This document shows positions 7,672 to 16,155 of a stretch of 64,000 nucleotides of DNA, in pieces. The notes beneath the pieces were generated by a model. That model did no database searches and was not told the origin of the DNA. It saw only the letters and a list, made by a program, of their open reading frames with translations. The translations under genes were made by a program, and so were the position numbers. Numbering within the stretch: the first letter of the stretch is position 1; each line of letters opens with the position of its first letter. The DNA comes from Kribbella pratensis (lineage in GTDB: Bacteria; Actinomycetota; Actinomycetes; Propionibacteriales; Kribbellaceae): NCBI RefSeq assembly GCF_004365355.1, contig NZ_SODP01000002.1, positions 124,001-188,000 on the forward strand, in the 5' to 3' direction.

Positions 7672-9078
7672 GTGAAGCAATCTTCCGCACGAATGACAGG
7701 TCAACAACGATGGGTTCTAGGGCTGACCTCCTTGGGGTCGGTCATGGTCGCGTTGGACACCCTCGTGGTCGCTGCTGCCCTGACCACGATCCGGAGCGAC
7801 CTCGGTGCGTCGGCCGAGCAGCTCGAATGGACGGTCAACGCCTATGGATTGAGTTTCGCGATGCTTCTGATGACGGCCGCCGCGATCGGCGACCGTCTGG
7901 GCCGGCGACGGACCTATGCGGCCGGGCTGGCGCTGTTCACCGCCGCGTCCGTCGCCTGTGCGCTGGCCACGACGCTGCCGTTCCTGATCGCGGCCCGGGC
8001 TGTGCAGGGCGTCGGCGCGGCGATGGTGATGCCGTTGGCGATGGGTCTGCTCGGCGCGGCGTTCCCGCCGGAGCGACGCGGGCAGGCAATTGGCGTGTTC
8101 AGCGGCGTGACCGGTATCGCCGTACTCGGTGGACCGCTGATCGGTGGCGCGGTGACCGAAGGGTTGTCGTGGCAGTGGATCTTCTGGATCAACGTGCCGA
8201 TCGGGGCGGTCGTGATCGCGTTGGTGCTGGCGAAGATCCCGGAAAGCACCGGGCCGGCGCGACGGCTGGATCTGATCGGCGCGGTGCTGATCAGTCTCGC
8301 CGTACTCGGGCTGGTCTGGGGTACGGTGCGTGGCGAGTCGGCGGGGTGGACGAGTGCCGAAGTACTCACCGCGTTCGCGATCGGGGTCGTGATGCTGCTG
8401 GCGTTCGGGCTGTGGGAACGGCGGACCGATCACGCGATGGTGCCGCTGGCGTTCTTCCGCAACCGGACGTTCACGGCGGCGAACTCGGCCGGCTTCTTCC
8501 TCACCGCCGCGCTGATCAGTGCAGTCTTCTTCCTCTCGCAGTACATGCAGGCCGAGCTCGGATCGGCGCCGTTCAAGGCCGGTCTGCAACTGCTGCCGTG
8601 GACGGCGACGTTGTTCATCGTCGGACCGATCGCGGGCAGGCTGGTCGACCGCGTCGGTGAGCGACCGCTCGTCATCATCGGTATGGCGTTGCAGACGATC
8701 GGCATGCTGTGGCTGAGCCGAGGCGCCGATCAGTACTACGAACTCGTCGCACCGCTGGTGATCTGCGGCTGCGGGATCTCGTTGGCGATGCCCGCCGCCC
8801 AGAGCGCGGCGATGTCCGCGCTGCCGCGGGAGGCCGTCGGAATCGCGTCCGGCATCTACAGCATGAACCGTCAGCTCGGCGGCGCGGCGGGGGTGGCCGT
8901 CCTCGGCTCCGTCTTCACGGCGGCCGGTGGTTACACGGGTGACGGATTCGAGCGGGCGCTCGCGGGTGGCGGCGTACTGTCGTTGCTCGGGGCACTCTCG
9001 GGGTTCGCGATCGCGGCGCGGCGCCGTCGTACCGGAACCGATGACCACGTCGACGAGTTGGTGGTGGAAGGAGTCTGA
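7672..9078 (+). CDS. MFS drug exporter, DHA2 (EmrB/QacA) family
   Basis: A 468-residue membrane protein with about 14 hydrophobic segments, the DHA2 layout. Motif A is at GDRLGRRRTYAAG after the second segment. The first segment contains the LDTLVVAAALTTI motif typical of proton-coupled drug antiporters. Substrates are probably hydrophobic cations or antibiotics. The GTG start at 7672 lacks a Shine-Dalgarno site, and an ATG at 7693 is an alternative. The stop overlaps the next start (TGATG), so it should be translated together with the ECF sigma factor. Confidence 0.85.
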   Translation: MKQSSARMTGQQRWVLGLTSLGSVMVALDTLVVAAALTTIRSDLGASAEQLEWTVNAYGLSFAMLLMTAAAIGDRLGRRRTYAAGLALFTAASVACALATTLPFLIAARAVQGVGAAMVMPLAMGLLGAAFPPERRGQAIGVFSGVTGIAVLGGPLIGGAVTEGLSWQWIFWINVPIGAVVIALVLAKIPESTGPARRLDLIGAVLISLAVLGLVWGTVRGESAGWTSAEVLTAFAIGVVMLLAFGLWERRTDHAMVPLAFFRNRTFTAANSAGFFLTAALISAVFFLSQYMQAELGSAPFKAGLQLLPWTATLFIVGPIAGRLVDRVGERPLVIIGMALQTIGMLWLSRGADQYYELVAPLVICGCGISLAMPAAQSAAMSALPREAVGIASGIYSMNRQLGGAAGVAVLGSVFTAAGGYTGDGFERALAGGGVLSLLGALSGFAIAARRRRTGTDDHVDELVVEGV

Positions 9079-10025
9079 TGGACCTCGAGGAGGAGTTCGC
9101 ACAGCACCGGGGCGGGCTGGTGGCGCACTGCTACCGGATGCTCGGCTCGCTGCACGACGCCGAGGACGCGGTGCAGGAGACCTACCTGCGCGCCTGGCGG
9201 GGTCATGCGGACTTCGAGCACCGTTCGTCGATCCGCACCTGGCTGTACCGGATCGCGACCAACGTGTGCCTGAACCTCCTCCAGCACAGCAGCCGCCGGG
9301 TCGTCCCGTCGGCACTGGGTGCCCCGGGCAACGACCCGGAGGACCTGCACGCCCAAGCACTCGAGGTGCCGTGGCTGGAACCGTTCCCGGATCAGTTGCT
9401 CGGGGCGGATCCGGCCACGGTGGTCGGCGACCGGCAGAGCCTGCGTCTGGCGATGGTTGCAGCGATGCAACATCTTCCACCACGGCAACGGGCCGTACTG
9501 ATCCTGCGCGAAGTGCTCACCTGGCCGGCCGCGGACGTCGCCTCGTTGCTCGACACAACGACGGCGGCGGTCAACAGTTCGTTGCAGCGGGCGCGCGCCG
9601 AGCTGGCCCGGCTGAAGCCCCGCGAGGACGAGCTGCGCGAACCGCACGAGCCGTTGCGGCGGGCGCTGCTCGACCAGTTCCAGGCGGCGATGGAGAGCAA
9701 GGATCTCGTCGTACTAGAAGGGCTTTTCACCGAGGACGCGCGATGGGAGATGCCGCCCATCCCGACCTGGTTCAGTGGGCGTTCCGACGTACTGCGGCTG
9801 CTCGACTCGAAGCTGCGGGCCGGTCAGGATCGACGGGCTCTGGTCGAGACGTCGGCGAACGGTCAGCCGGCCTTCGCGCTCTACATCCGCGGTAAGGACG
9901 ACCAGTACCACGCGCACTCGATCAAGGTGCTGACGCTGACTTCCGCGGGTATCTCGTCGGTGCTCGCCTTCCACCAACCTGCTTTGTTCCCGGCCTTCGG
10001 GCTGCCTTTGATCCACAGGAGCTGA
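9078..10025 (+). CDS. ECF sigma factor with C-terminal SnoaL-like domain (SigG/TIGR02960-like)
   Basis: A 315-residue protein. Sigma region 2 lies near residues 5-75 (HRGGLVAHCYRMLGSLHDAEDAVQE), followed by a linker with the EVPWLEPFPD signature characteristic of this ECF group. Region 4 is near 125-180 (LPPRQRAVLILREVL). The extra C-terminal domain (about 200-315) has the SnoaL/NTF2-like fold, thought to replace a separate anti-sigma as sensor. AGGAG at 9069-9073 and overlap with the exporter stop suggest co-expression. Target promoters are unknown. Confidence 0.85.
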   Translation: MDLEEEFAQHRGGLVAHCYRMLGSLHDAEDAVQETYLRAWRGHADFEHRSSIRTWLYRIATNVCLNLLQHSSRRVVPSALGAPGNDPEDLHAQALEVPWLEPFPDQLLGADPATVVGDRQSLRLAMVAAMQHLPPRQRAVLILREVLTWPAADVASLLDTTTAAVNSSLQRARAELARLKPREDELREPHEPLRRALLDQFQAAMESKDLVVLEGLFTEDARWEMPPIPTWFSGRSDVLRLLDSKLRAGQDRRALVETSANGQPAFALYIRGKDDQYHAHSIKVLTLTSAGISSVLAFHQPALFPAFGLPLIHRS

Positions 10026-10030
10026 TTTCG

Positions 10031-10786
10031 ATGTCATTGGCAACTACTCTGCGGGAGCTCCATGTTCCCGGTACTCCGCTCGTCGTACCGAACGCCTGGG
10101 ATGCGGCGTCGGCGCGGGTTATCGAGGCGGCCGGTTTCGGCGCGGTCGCCACCAGCAGCAACGCCACGGCGGCGATCCTCGGGTACGACGACGGCGAGAA
10201 CGTCCCGGTCGACGACGCACTCGCCGCCGCGACCCACATCGCCCGCTCGGTGTCCGTGCCGGTCACGGTCGACTTCGAACGCGGCTACCGGTTGGCACCG
10301 GCCGAGTTGGTCGAACGTTTCCTCGCCACCGGCGCCGTCGGCCTGAACCTCGAGGACTCCGATCCCGCGACCGGGGAGATGGTCGATCCGGCCGAGCAGG
10401 CGGACTTCCTCGCCGCGGTGCGGGCCGCGGCCGGGGATGCGCTCGTCGTCAACGCCAGGATCGACGCCTTCATCCGCAAGGCCGGATCGGCGGAGGAACA
10501 GTTACAGACCGCGCTCGATCGCGCGGACCGCTACCTCGCCGCGGGCGCCGACTGCGTGTACCCGATCGGCGTCGGCGAACTCGACCTGATCGCCACGCTG
10601 ACGACGCAGATCGACGGCCCGGTGAATGTCGCGTACGGGCAGGGCGCGCACTCGATCGCCGACTACACAGCGCGAGGCGTGGCCCGGATCAGCTTCGGCC
10701 CGATGTTCCAGCGGCATCTGTATGGCGTGTTCGCGGGCGCGGTACTCCCGGCGCTGCAAGCGGACCGGAATCCGTTTGCCGGTTGA
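10031..10786 (+). CDS. Isocitrate lyase / PEP mutase superfamily protein
   Basis: A 251-residue TIM-barrel protein starting LHVPGTPLVVPNAWDAASAR, the opening of the PEP mutase/2-methylisocitrate lyase-like family. The metal-binding acidic strand is VTVDFERGY (about residues 80-88), and the GLNLED motif follows near 105-110. The KKCGH-type catalytic loop of true isocitrate lyases is not seen, so the reaction is probably C-C or C-P bond chemistry on a small oxoacid. The start has AGGAG nine bases upstream. It is five bases after the sigma factor and probably in the same operon. Confidence 0.8.
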   Translation: MSLATTLRELHVPGTPLVVPNAWDAASARVIEAAGFGAVATSSNATAAILGYDDGENVPVDDALAAATHIARSVSVPVTVDFERGYRLAPAELVERFLATGAVGLNLEDSDPATGEMVDPAEQADFLAAVRAAAGDALVVNARIDAFIRKAGSAEEQLQTALDRADRYLAAGADCVYPIGVGELDLIATLTTQIDGPVNVAYGQGAHSIADYTARGVARISFGPMFQRHLYGVFAGAVLPALQADRNPFAG

Positions 10787-10795
10787 CCACGCCTT

Positions 10796-10820
10796 GTGTG
10801 CGATCCCGCGGATCGGGTAC
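10796..10820 (+). promoter_or_regulatory. Candidate SigB/SigF-type general-stress promoter
   Basis: GTGT at 10796-10799, a 15-base spacer and GGGTAC at 10815-10820 resemble the actinobacterial SigF/SigB consensus GTTT-N15-17-GGGTA. The spacer contains a 6-3-6 inverted repeat (CGATCC, CGC, GGATCG). The start codon of the downstream small acidic protein is about 50 bases away. A SigB/F-family sigma factor is encoded at 52876-53736. Confidence 0.45.
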
Positions 10821-10868
10821 TACGGCGTTGGTAGGGCAAGGCAACCATCGAGAGAACGGGGAAACACG

Positions 10869-11084
10869 ATGGGCATGTTCGACAACATGAAGGACAAGGC
10901 CGGCGACCTGGTCGACGACCACGGCGACAAGGTCGGCGAGGGTCTGGACAAGGCCGGCGACTTCGCCGACGAGAAGACCGGCGGCAAGTACGGCGACAAG
11001 ATCGACCAGGGCACCGACGCCGCCAAGGACCAGTTGGACAACCTCGACGGGCAGAACGACGACATCCCGGACAACGAGTCCTGA
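10869..11084 (+). CDS. Small acidic MT0933-like (Rv0909-type) antitoxin-family protein
   Basis: A 71-residue, strongly charged protein made of short amphipathic helices with repeating KAGD/GDK motifs, the pattern of the Rv0909/MT0933 family annotated as antitoxin. In M. tuberculosis the partner toxin gene is adjacent. Here neither neighbour is a toxin, so the antitoxin name may mislead. A CsbD-like stress role is an equally fair reading given the promoter type. The ATG at 10869 is preferred over longer in-frame starts because it follows AACGGGGAAA and begins the family match. Confidence 0.75.
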   Translation: MGMFDNMKDKAGDLVDDHGDKVGEGLDKAGDFADEKTGGKYGDKIDQGTDAAKDQLDNLDGQNDDIPDNES

Positions 11085-11120
11085 GCCGCCGGACCATGTG
11101 AGCGGTTAACCTCTCGGCTC

Positions 11121-11155
11121 GCCCGTTCGCCCCTGTATCCGCGGGGCGAACGGGC
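11121..11155. terminator. Bidirectional hairpin terminator between convergent genes
   Basis: A perfect 13-base stem (GCCCGTTCGCCCC at 11121-11133, its complement at 11143-11155) with a 9-base loop. It separates the small acidic protein gene from the convergent methyltransferase. There is no long T run, as is usual in high-GC actinobacteria. Confidence 0.8.
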
Positions 11156-11211
11156 CGTTCCGGAGGTTCACCCTTCAAACGGCGTGCCGCTCGACAGCCC
11201 GCTCGGGCCGG

Positions 11212-12048
11212 TCAGCGCCAGATGACGGCTTCGATCTCGCGGCGCTGTTCGGAGAACAGGCCGTTGTCAGCGGCCTTCGTCAACAGTTCCCGGAGGTCGG
11301 CCTCGAAGGCGGTCAGCTGCGCCCCGAGCTGATGCGGCGTCGAGCTCGAGAGGGAGAACACCGCGGCGACGACATCGTCCACGGTGCGCTCCTCGATTTC
11401 GTTGCCACCGACGACTACCCGCGTCGGTCCGCGGTAGCCGGCGGCGCGCATGACCGTCTCCTCGCCCGGGCGCGTTCCAGCGGGCAGCAAGCTCTTGCCG
11501 GCACGCCGTACCGGGCCGAGGTACCGCGCCACCAGTCCCTCGATCGCATTCCACGGCGGCCGCGGATGGGGCAGATCGTCCGCGCCGTCGATCCCGCGAT
11601 GGGTCGTCGCGCCGACATGCACCCACGCACCGTCGGGCTCCAGCATTCCGCGCACCCGGTCCGCGACCAGCGCCTGATCCATCCAATGGAAGGACTGCGC
11701 GAACGACACGACCTGGAAGGACCCGAGCTCCCCCGGCAGTTCCTCCGCGCGCATTTGCTGCCATTTCACATTGCTCAGCTTCTGCTCAGCGGTCCGTGAC
11801 GCCGCCACCTCGACCATCTCACCGTCCGCATCCACCCCGACCGCTTCCGCGAAGTACGGCGCCAGCAGCAACGTCAGCGAACCGGGACCACAGCCGACGT
11901 CCAGCAACCGCCCCCGACCGTCGAGGTCAAGCTCGTCCCGGATCGCCTCTCCCAACGCCACTGGGTAAGCCATCCGTCCCACCGCGTAATGCCGAGCGCT
12001 CCCGGCGTACAAACTCGCATCCCACTGCCAGTCCCAGTCGTTGTTCAC
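11212..12048 (-). CDS. Class I SAM-dependent methyltransferase
   Basis: A 278-residue protein with the Rossmann-type methyltransferase core. Motif I is LLDVGCGPGSLTLLLAPY (about residues 48-65), followed by the acidic GVDADGEM that binds the SAM ribose. The VSFAQSFHWMD stretch near 114-124 matches motif IV of the methyltransferase 11/25 families. The substrate cannot be inferred. It is transcribed toward the terminator at 11121-11155 and away from the racemase-like gene, with 62 bases between the two starts. Confidence 0.82.
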   Translation of the reverse strand: MNNDWDWQWDASLYAGSARHYAVGRMAYPVALGEAIRDELDLDGRGRLLDVGCGPGSLTLLLAPYFAEAVGVDADGEMVEVAASRTAEQKLSNVKWQQMRAEELPGELGSFQVVSFAQSFHWMDQALVADRVRGMLEPDGAWVHVGATTHRGIDGADDLPHPRPPWNAIEGLVARYLGPVRRAGKSLLPAGTRPGEETVMRAAGYRGPTRVVVGGNEIEERTVDDVVAAVFSLSSSTPHQLGAQLTAFEADLRELLTKAADNGLFSEQRREIEAVIWR

Positions 12049-12110
12049 CGGGCGAGGCTACCGAGCACGGCGGACGAGGCGCACACTCTTTGTGGGGGAA
12101 GGAGGGGCTC

Positions 12111-12875
12111 ATGTGGTCATCGGACGGATGGGATGTGCGCACCCGGCTCGGAGTACTGATACCGCACGGCGACGTCGGACCCGAGTCAGAACTACAGGCC
12201 ATGGCACCGGACGGCGTGGGCATCCACTCGGCGCGCGTGCCGTTCGGCGGAATGGCAGCCGGCGGCGCGATGGATCCGACGATCCCACTGGCACCCGTCC
12301 AGGCCTTCGTCGAGCCGCCTGCGATCGACGAGGCTACGGCCCTACTGGCCGCAGCGCCGATCAATGCCATCGGCATCGGCTTCACCAGCTCGTCGTACGT
12401 CGGCGGCCCGGACGGCGAACGCAAGGTCGTCGATCGCTTGGCTGAACGTGCCGGCATGCCGGTGGTCGCTCCGTGTGCCGCTGCCGTCGCCGGATTCGGT
12501 GCACTGGGCATCGATCGCATCGCCTTGTTCAACCCACCGTGGTTCGATGCCGAACTGGACCGCTACGGCGCGGAGTACTTCCGGTCCCAGGGCCTGGAGG
12601 TCGTCGTACACGCCTCCTGCGAACTACCGAGCAACCAACGCAGCATCAACCCGTCGGAGCTCTTCACCTGGATCGTCCGGCACACTCCCGCAGACGCAAA
12701 TGCGGTCTTCGTCGGAGGCAACGGCTTCCGCGCAGTCGGCATCATCGCCGCTCTGGAAGAGGATCTGCGGATTCCGGTGGTGACCGCGAACTCCGCATTG
12801 CTCTGGGGCTTGCTCCGGGCCGCCGGTAGCGCAGCCCGCCCGACCGCCTACGGCCTGCTCTTCGGAGTGCAGTAG
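12111..12875 (+). CDS. Asp/Glu racemase superfamily protein lacking the usual catalytic cysteines
   Basis: A 254-residue protein resembling maleate isomerase and arylmalonate decarboxylase (RLGVLIPHGDVGPESEL at the start, ARVPFGGMAAGG next). Those enzymes use one or two cysteines, one after a GxxTS strand and one in a late S-C-T/G turn. Here the corresponding spots read GFTSSSYVGG (about residue 87) and FVGGNGFRA (about residue 202), with no cysteine. It may have different chemistry or be non-catalytic. The start is set by GGAAGGAGGGG seven bases upstream. Confidence 0.72.
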   Translation: MWSSDGWDVRTRLGVLIPHGDVGPESELQAMAPDGVGIHSARVPFGGMAAGGAMDPTIPLAPVQAFVEPPAIDEATALLAAAPINAIGIGFTSSSYVGGPDGERKVVDRLAERAGMPVVAPCAAAVAGFGALGIDRIALFNPPWFDAELDRYGAEYFRSQGLEVVVHASCELPSNQRSINPSELFTWIVRHTPADANAVFVGGNGFRAVGIIAALEEDLRIPVVTANSALLWGLLRAAGSAARPTAYGLLFGVQ

Positions 12876-13033
12876 GCAGCCACTCAGGTAACACTCAGCT
12901 TGTAGGCAGTAACCTCGAAAGGGGTGCATTTAAAGGGATTTGCGTCGTAGGCTTACTGCCCCAAGGGGATGTGGGGAGCTGCAGGGGGGAACTGCACGAT
13001 GCTGGATTTTTGCCTGGGCTCGGGGATGGGAAA

Positions 13034-13771
13034 GTGAGTTCGCTGCGGCGGATCCTGATCTGGATATCGGGAGCCTCCGCGGGGCTGGGGGCTGCGCTGG
13101 CGGCGACGATTCCGTTCGAGAACGCGGAGTTGATCGACATTTCACGTCGTGGTGGTACGCCGGGGGCGCATCACGTCGCCGTCGATCTGGCCGACCCGGA
13201 TTCTTGGCCGTTGGTGGAAGACGACTTCCAGCGGCGGATCGCGACCCGCGATCCGGAGCTGGTGATCTTCATCCACAACGCCGGGACGTTGACGCCACTC
13301 GGGTCGGCCGACCACGTCGACACCGCGCAGTACACGCGGAACGTCCTGCTGAACTCGGCTTCCGCTCAGGTGCTCGGGCAGTCGTTCCTGCGCGCGGTGT
13401 CCGGCCGGCAGTGCGAGCAGCACCTGATCATGATCTCGTCCGGCGCCGCGATGCAGCCGCACGAAGGTGAGTCGAGCTACTGCGCGGCCAAGGCCGGTAT
13501 CGACCAGTGGGTGCGTACGGTCGGGCTGGAGCAGCGGCGCCGAAGTCCCGGCTGCCGGGTGATCTCCTTGTCACCCGGCGCAGTCGACACCGATATGCAG
13601 GCCGAACTCCGGGCCGCCAGCCCGGACGAGGTCCCGGAGTCGACCCGCTTCCGCGAGATGGAGGCGCTCGGTCAACTCTCGAAACCCGAGAACGTGGCTC
13701 GCATCATCTGGTCGCTTCTCGGCCGCGACCTCGACAACGGCGCCGTCCTTCACGTTCAGGACCTGATCTGA
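13034..13771 (+). CDS. Short-chain dehydrogenase/reductase (sepiapterin-reductase-like SDR)
   Basis: A 245-residue classical SDR. The NAD(P) loop SGASAGLG is at residues 12-19, NAG at 82-84, the catalytic serine in ISSGA around 135-136, and the Tyr149-Lys153 pair in YCAAK. An Arg-rich segment after the second strand (DISRRGG) favours NADPH. The GTG at 13034 follows GGGATGGGAAA. A longer start at 12971 would add 21 residues before the Rossmann strand. The gene is convergent with, and overlaps by 16 bases, the GH95 gene. Confidence 0.82.
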   Translation: MSSLRRILIWISGASAGLGAALAATIPFENAELIDISRRGGTPGAHHVAVDLADPDSWPLVEDDFQRRIATRDPELVIFIHNAGTLTPLGSADHVDTAQYTRNVLLNSASAQVLGQSFLRAVSGRQCEQHLIMISSGAAMQPHEGESSYCAAKAGIDQWVRTVGLEQRRRSPGCRVISLSPGAVDTDMQAELRAASPDEVPESTRFREMEALGQLSKPENVARIIWSLLGRDLDNGAVLHVQDLI

Positions 13772-16089
13772 CAGCTCAGCGGGACACCTGCGCTGAGCGA
13801 CACCTCCTGGCGCTGTTCGCCATACCGAATCACCACTGTCGTGTCCCGATCCGCTGTCAGTACGGCGGTTGCCGCGGACGGGGACCAGTCCAGGTCGACG
13901 CCGACGCCGCCTCGGGCCCGCAGGCCGGTGATCGCGCCTTCGGACCATTCGGCCGGGAGCGCGGGAAAGATCTCGAGCTCGCCGGTGTGACTCTGGAGGA
14001 GCATCTCGGCGATCCCGGCGGTGGCGCCGAAGTTCCCGTCGATCTGGAACGGCGGGTGCGCGCAGAACAGGTTCGGGTACAGGCCGGAACCGTCGCCGAC
14101 ATAGTCCGTGCCGGAGTCGCCGGCAGGCGTGAGCAGCTCGCGGACGAGACGGTGTGCGGCCGCGCTGTCACGCAGTCTGGCCCAGAGCGAGATCCGCCAG
14201 GCCAGCGACCACCCGGTGCTCTTGTCGCCGCGGAGCTCGAGCGTACGGGCAGCGGCCCGCGCGAGTTCCGGCGTACCGTCCGGGGTGATCTGGTCGCCAG
14301 GGTGCAGGCCGATCAGGTGGGAGGTGTGCCGGTGCTGCGGCTCGGCTTCCGGCAGGTCGTCGAGCCACTCCTGTAGTTGCCCTCGGCCACCAATTTGCGG
14401 GTCGGGAATGCGCTTGCGGGCTGTTGCCAGGTCGTCGACGAGCGAGTCAGCCACACCGAGCTCGTTCGCCGTTTGCACGCAGCGGTCGAACAGGTCGGAG
14501 ATCAGCGACAGGTCCATCGTCGAGGAGATCGTGACCGAGGCGGGGCTCCCGTCCGGGGCGATGTACTCGTTCTCCGGTGAGGTGGACGGCGCGGTGCCGA
14601 GGGTGCCGTCCGGGAGTTCGATCAGCCAGTCGAGGCAGAAATCGGCCGCGCCCCGCAGGACGGGCCAGACCTCGCGGAGGTAGTCGCGGTCGCCGGTGAA
14701 CGCGAAATGGTCCCAGAGGTGGCGGCACATCCAGACCCCGGCCATCGGCCAGTTCGCCCACTTCGGGTTACCGTCGACGGGTGCCGTCCAGCACCACGCG
14801 TCGGCGTTGTGGTGCGCGGCCCAGCCCTTGGCGCCGTACAGGCTCTCGGCGGTACGCCGTCCGGCGTCGGCCAGGTTCTTGACGTACGTGAGCAGCGGCT
14901 CGTGGCACTCGGACAGGGAGGTGGTCTCGGCCGGCCAGTAGTTCATCTCGGTGTTGATGTTGACCGTGTAGTTGCTGCTCCACGGCGGCTGGAGGTGCTC
15001 GTTCCAGATGCCTTGCAGGTTGGTCGGCAGACCGCCGGGGCGGGAGCTGGAGATCATCAGGTAGCGGCCGAAGTTGTAGATCAGTGCGGCGAGGCCGGGA
15101 TCGTCGGACGCTTCCGCCAGGCGGCGGTCCGTGGTCAGCTCCGCGGTCGACGGCAGCGTGAGGATCGAACGCCGGAAGAGACTCTGGTAGTCGGCGACGT
15201 GCTCATCCCGCAGCTCGTCCGATCGAGCCAGCGCATCGAATACGGCGGCGTCGGCGGCCTCGCGGCATTCGAGGCCCGTGCGGGTCGGCGCGGTATGCGG
15301 GCCCTCGTAGCCGGTGGCGGTCGAGAGCACGAGCAGGAGGTCCGTGGAGTTGCTGACGGTCAGCGCCTCGTCGGTCGACGTGACAGATCCGTCGGTACGG
15401 GCGCGGAGTACGACGGCCGCGTTCATCCCGCGGTCCTCGCCGTCGGAGTACTCGATCTCCAGGCCGGCCCTGCCGTGCGGCGGCGGTACGGACGACGGGC
15501 AGGTGGCGAGCAGCGCGAGACCGTTGTCGTCGACCTTGTGCGTGGTCGCGCGGAGCTGCGAGGTCAGGCTGACCGCCACGTCGAGTGGCTGCGAGGCGCC
15601 CAGACGTAGGATCAATGCCTGCGCCGGCGCGCTGACGAAGACCTCCTGCCAGACCTCGACTCCCGCGACCTCGTACTCGGATCGCGCGACCGCGGTGTCC
15701 AGGTCGAGCCGGCGCCGGTACTTCGTGACCTCGCCGTCGAGCCGGAAATCGAGCAGCAGATCGCCGAGCGGGAGATACGCCTGCGAGTGCCCGCTGTGGA
15801 ACCCGTGCGCGAGTTCCTCGGCTTTCCGTACGTCGCCCTCCGCCAGCGCAACCCGGATCCGGTCCACCGCCGCGACGCCGACCTCGCCCACCGGCGTCGC
15901 CAGGCGGCGGGTGGTCTCGGGACTGCCGGACCACAGGGTCTCGTCGTTCAGCGCGATCCGGTCCTGGCCCGGGCCGCCGAACGCCATCGCGCCGATCCGG
16001 CCGTTGCCGAGCGGCAGCGCCTCCAGCCAGTTCGCCGCCGGAGCGTCGCACGTCAGTTCGGTGGCCGCCACAGTCATCCGATCTCTCAT
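13756..16089 (-). CDS. Glycoside hydrolase family 95 alpha-L-fucosidase
   Basis: A 777-residue enzyme. The N-terminal domain opens with the GH95 signature LEALPLGNGRIGAMAFGG and ALNDETLWSGSP. In the (alpha/alpha)6 barrel the residues known from Bifidobacterium AfcA are kept: the Asn-x-Asn pair in NINTEMNYW (near residue 375), the acid Glu in SPENEY (near 506) and the Asp in IDGNFG (near 682). It should remove alpha-L-fucose, or alpha-L-galactose in some relatives, from glycans. No signal peptide is seen, so it acts inside the cell. The start is chosen at 16089 because GGGAGG lies eight bases upstream; a longer frame reaches 16119. Confidence 0.88.
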   Translation of the reverse strand: MRDRMTVAATELTCDAPAANWLEALPLGNGRIGAMAFGGPGQDRIALNDETLWSGSPETTRRLATPVGEVGVAAVDRIRVALAEGDVRKAEELAHGFHSGHSQAYLPLGDLLLDFRLDGEVTKYRRRLDLDTAVARSEYEVAGVEVWQEVFVSAPAQALILRLGASQPLDVAVSLTSQLRATTHKVDDNGLALLATCPSSVPPPHGRAGLEIEYSDGEDRGMNAAVVLRARTDGSVTSTDEALTVSNSTDLLLVLSTATGYEGPHTAPTRTGLECREAADAAVFDALARSDELRDEHVADYQSLFRRSILTLPSTAELTTDRRLAEASDDPGLAALIYNFGRYLMISSSRPGGLPTNLQGIWNEHLQPPWSSNYTVNINTEMNYWPAETTSLSECHEPLLTYVKNLADAGRRTAESLYGAKGWAAHHNADAWCWTAPVDGNPKWANWPMAGVWMCRHLWDHFAFTGDRDYLREVWPVLRGAADFCLDWLIELPDGTLGTAPSTSPENEYIAPDGSPASVTISSTMDLSLISDLFDRCVQTANELGVADSLVDDLATARKRIPDPQIGGRGQLQEWLDDLPEAEPQHRHTSHLIGLHPGDQITPDGTPELARAAARTLELRGDKSTGWSLAWRISLWARLRDSAAAHRLVRELLTPAGDSGTDYVGDGSGLYPNLFCAHPPFQIDGNFGATAGIAEMLLQSHTGELEIFPALPAEWSEGAITGLRARGGVGVDLDWSPSAATAVLTADRDTTVVIRYGEQRQEVSLSAGVPLSCQIRS

Positions 16090-16155
16090 GCGCAGATCCT
16101 CCCCCGAGCACGGTCTCACCCGCGACCGGGGGTCCAGCTGGCGGTCAGGCCCGTC

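Noticed and set aside
7717..9483. 588-codon minus-strand frame opposite the MFS exporter and sigma gene
   Set aside because: Composition is Arg/His/Gln/Pro-rich without a domain, and the plus-strand exporter is unambiguous.
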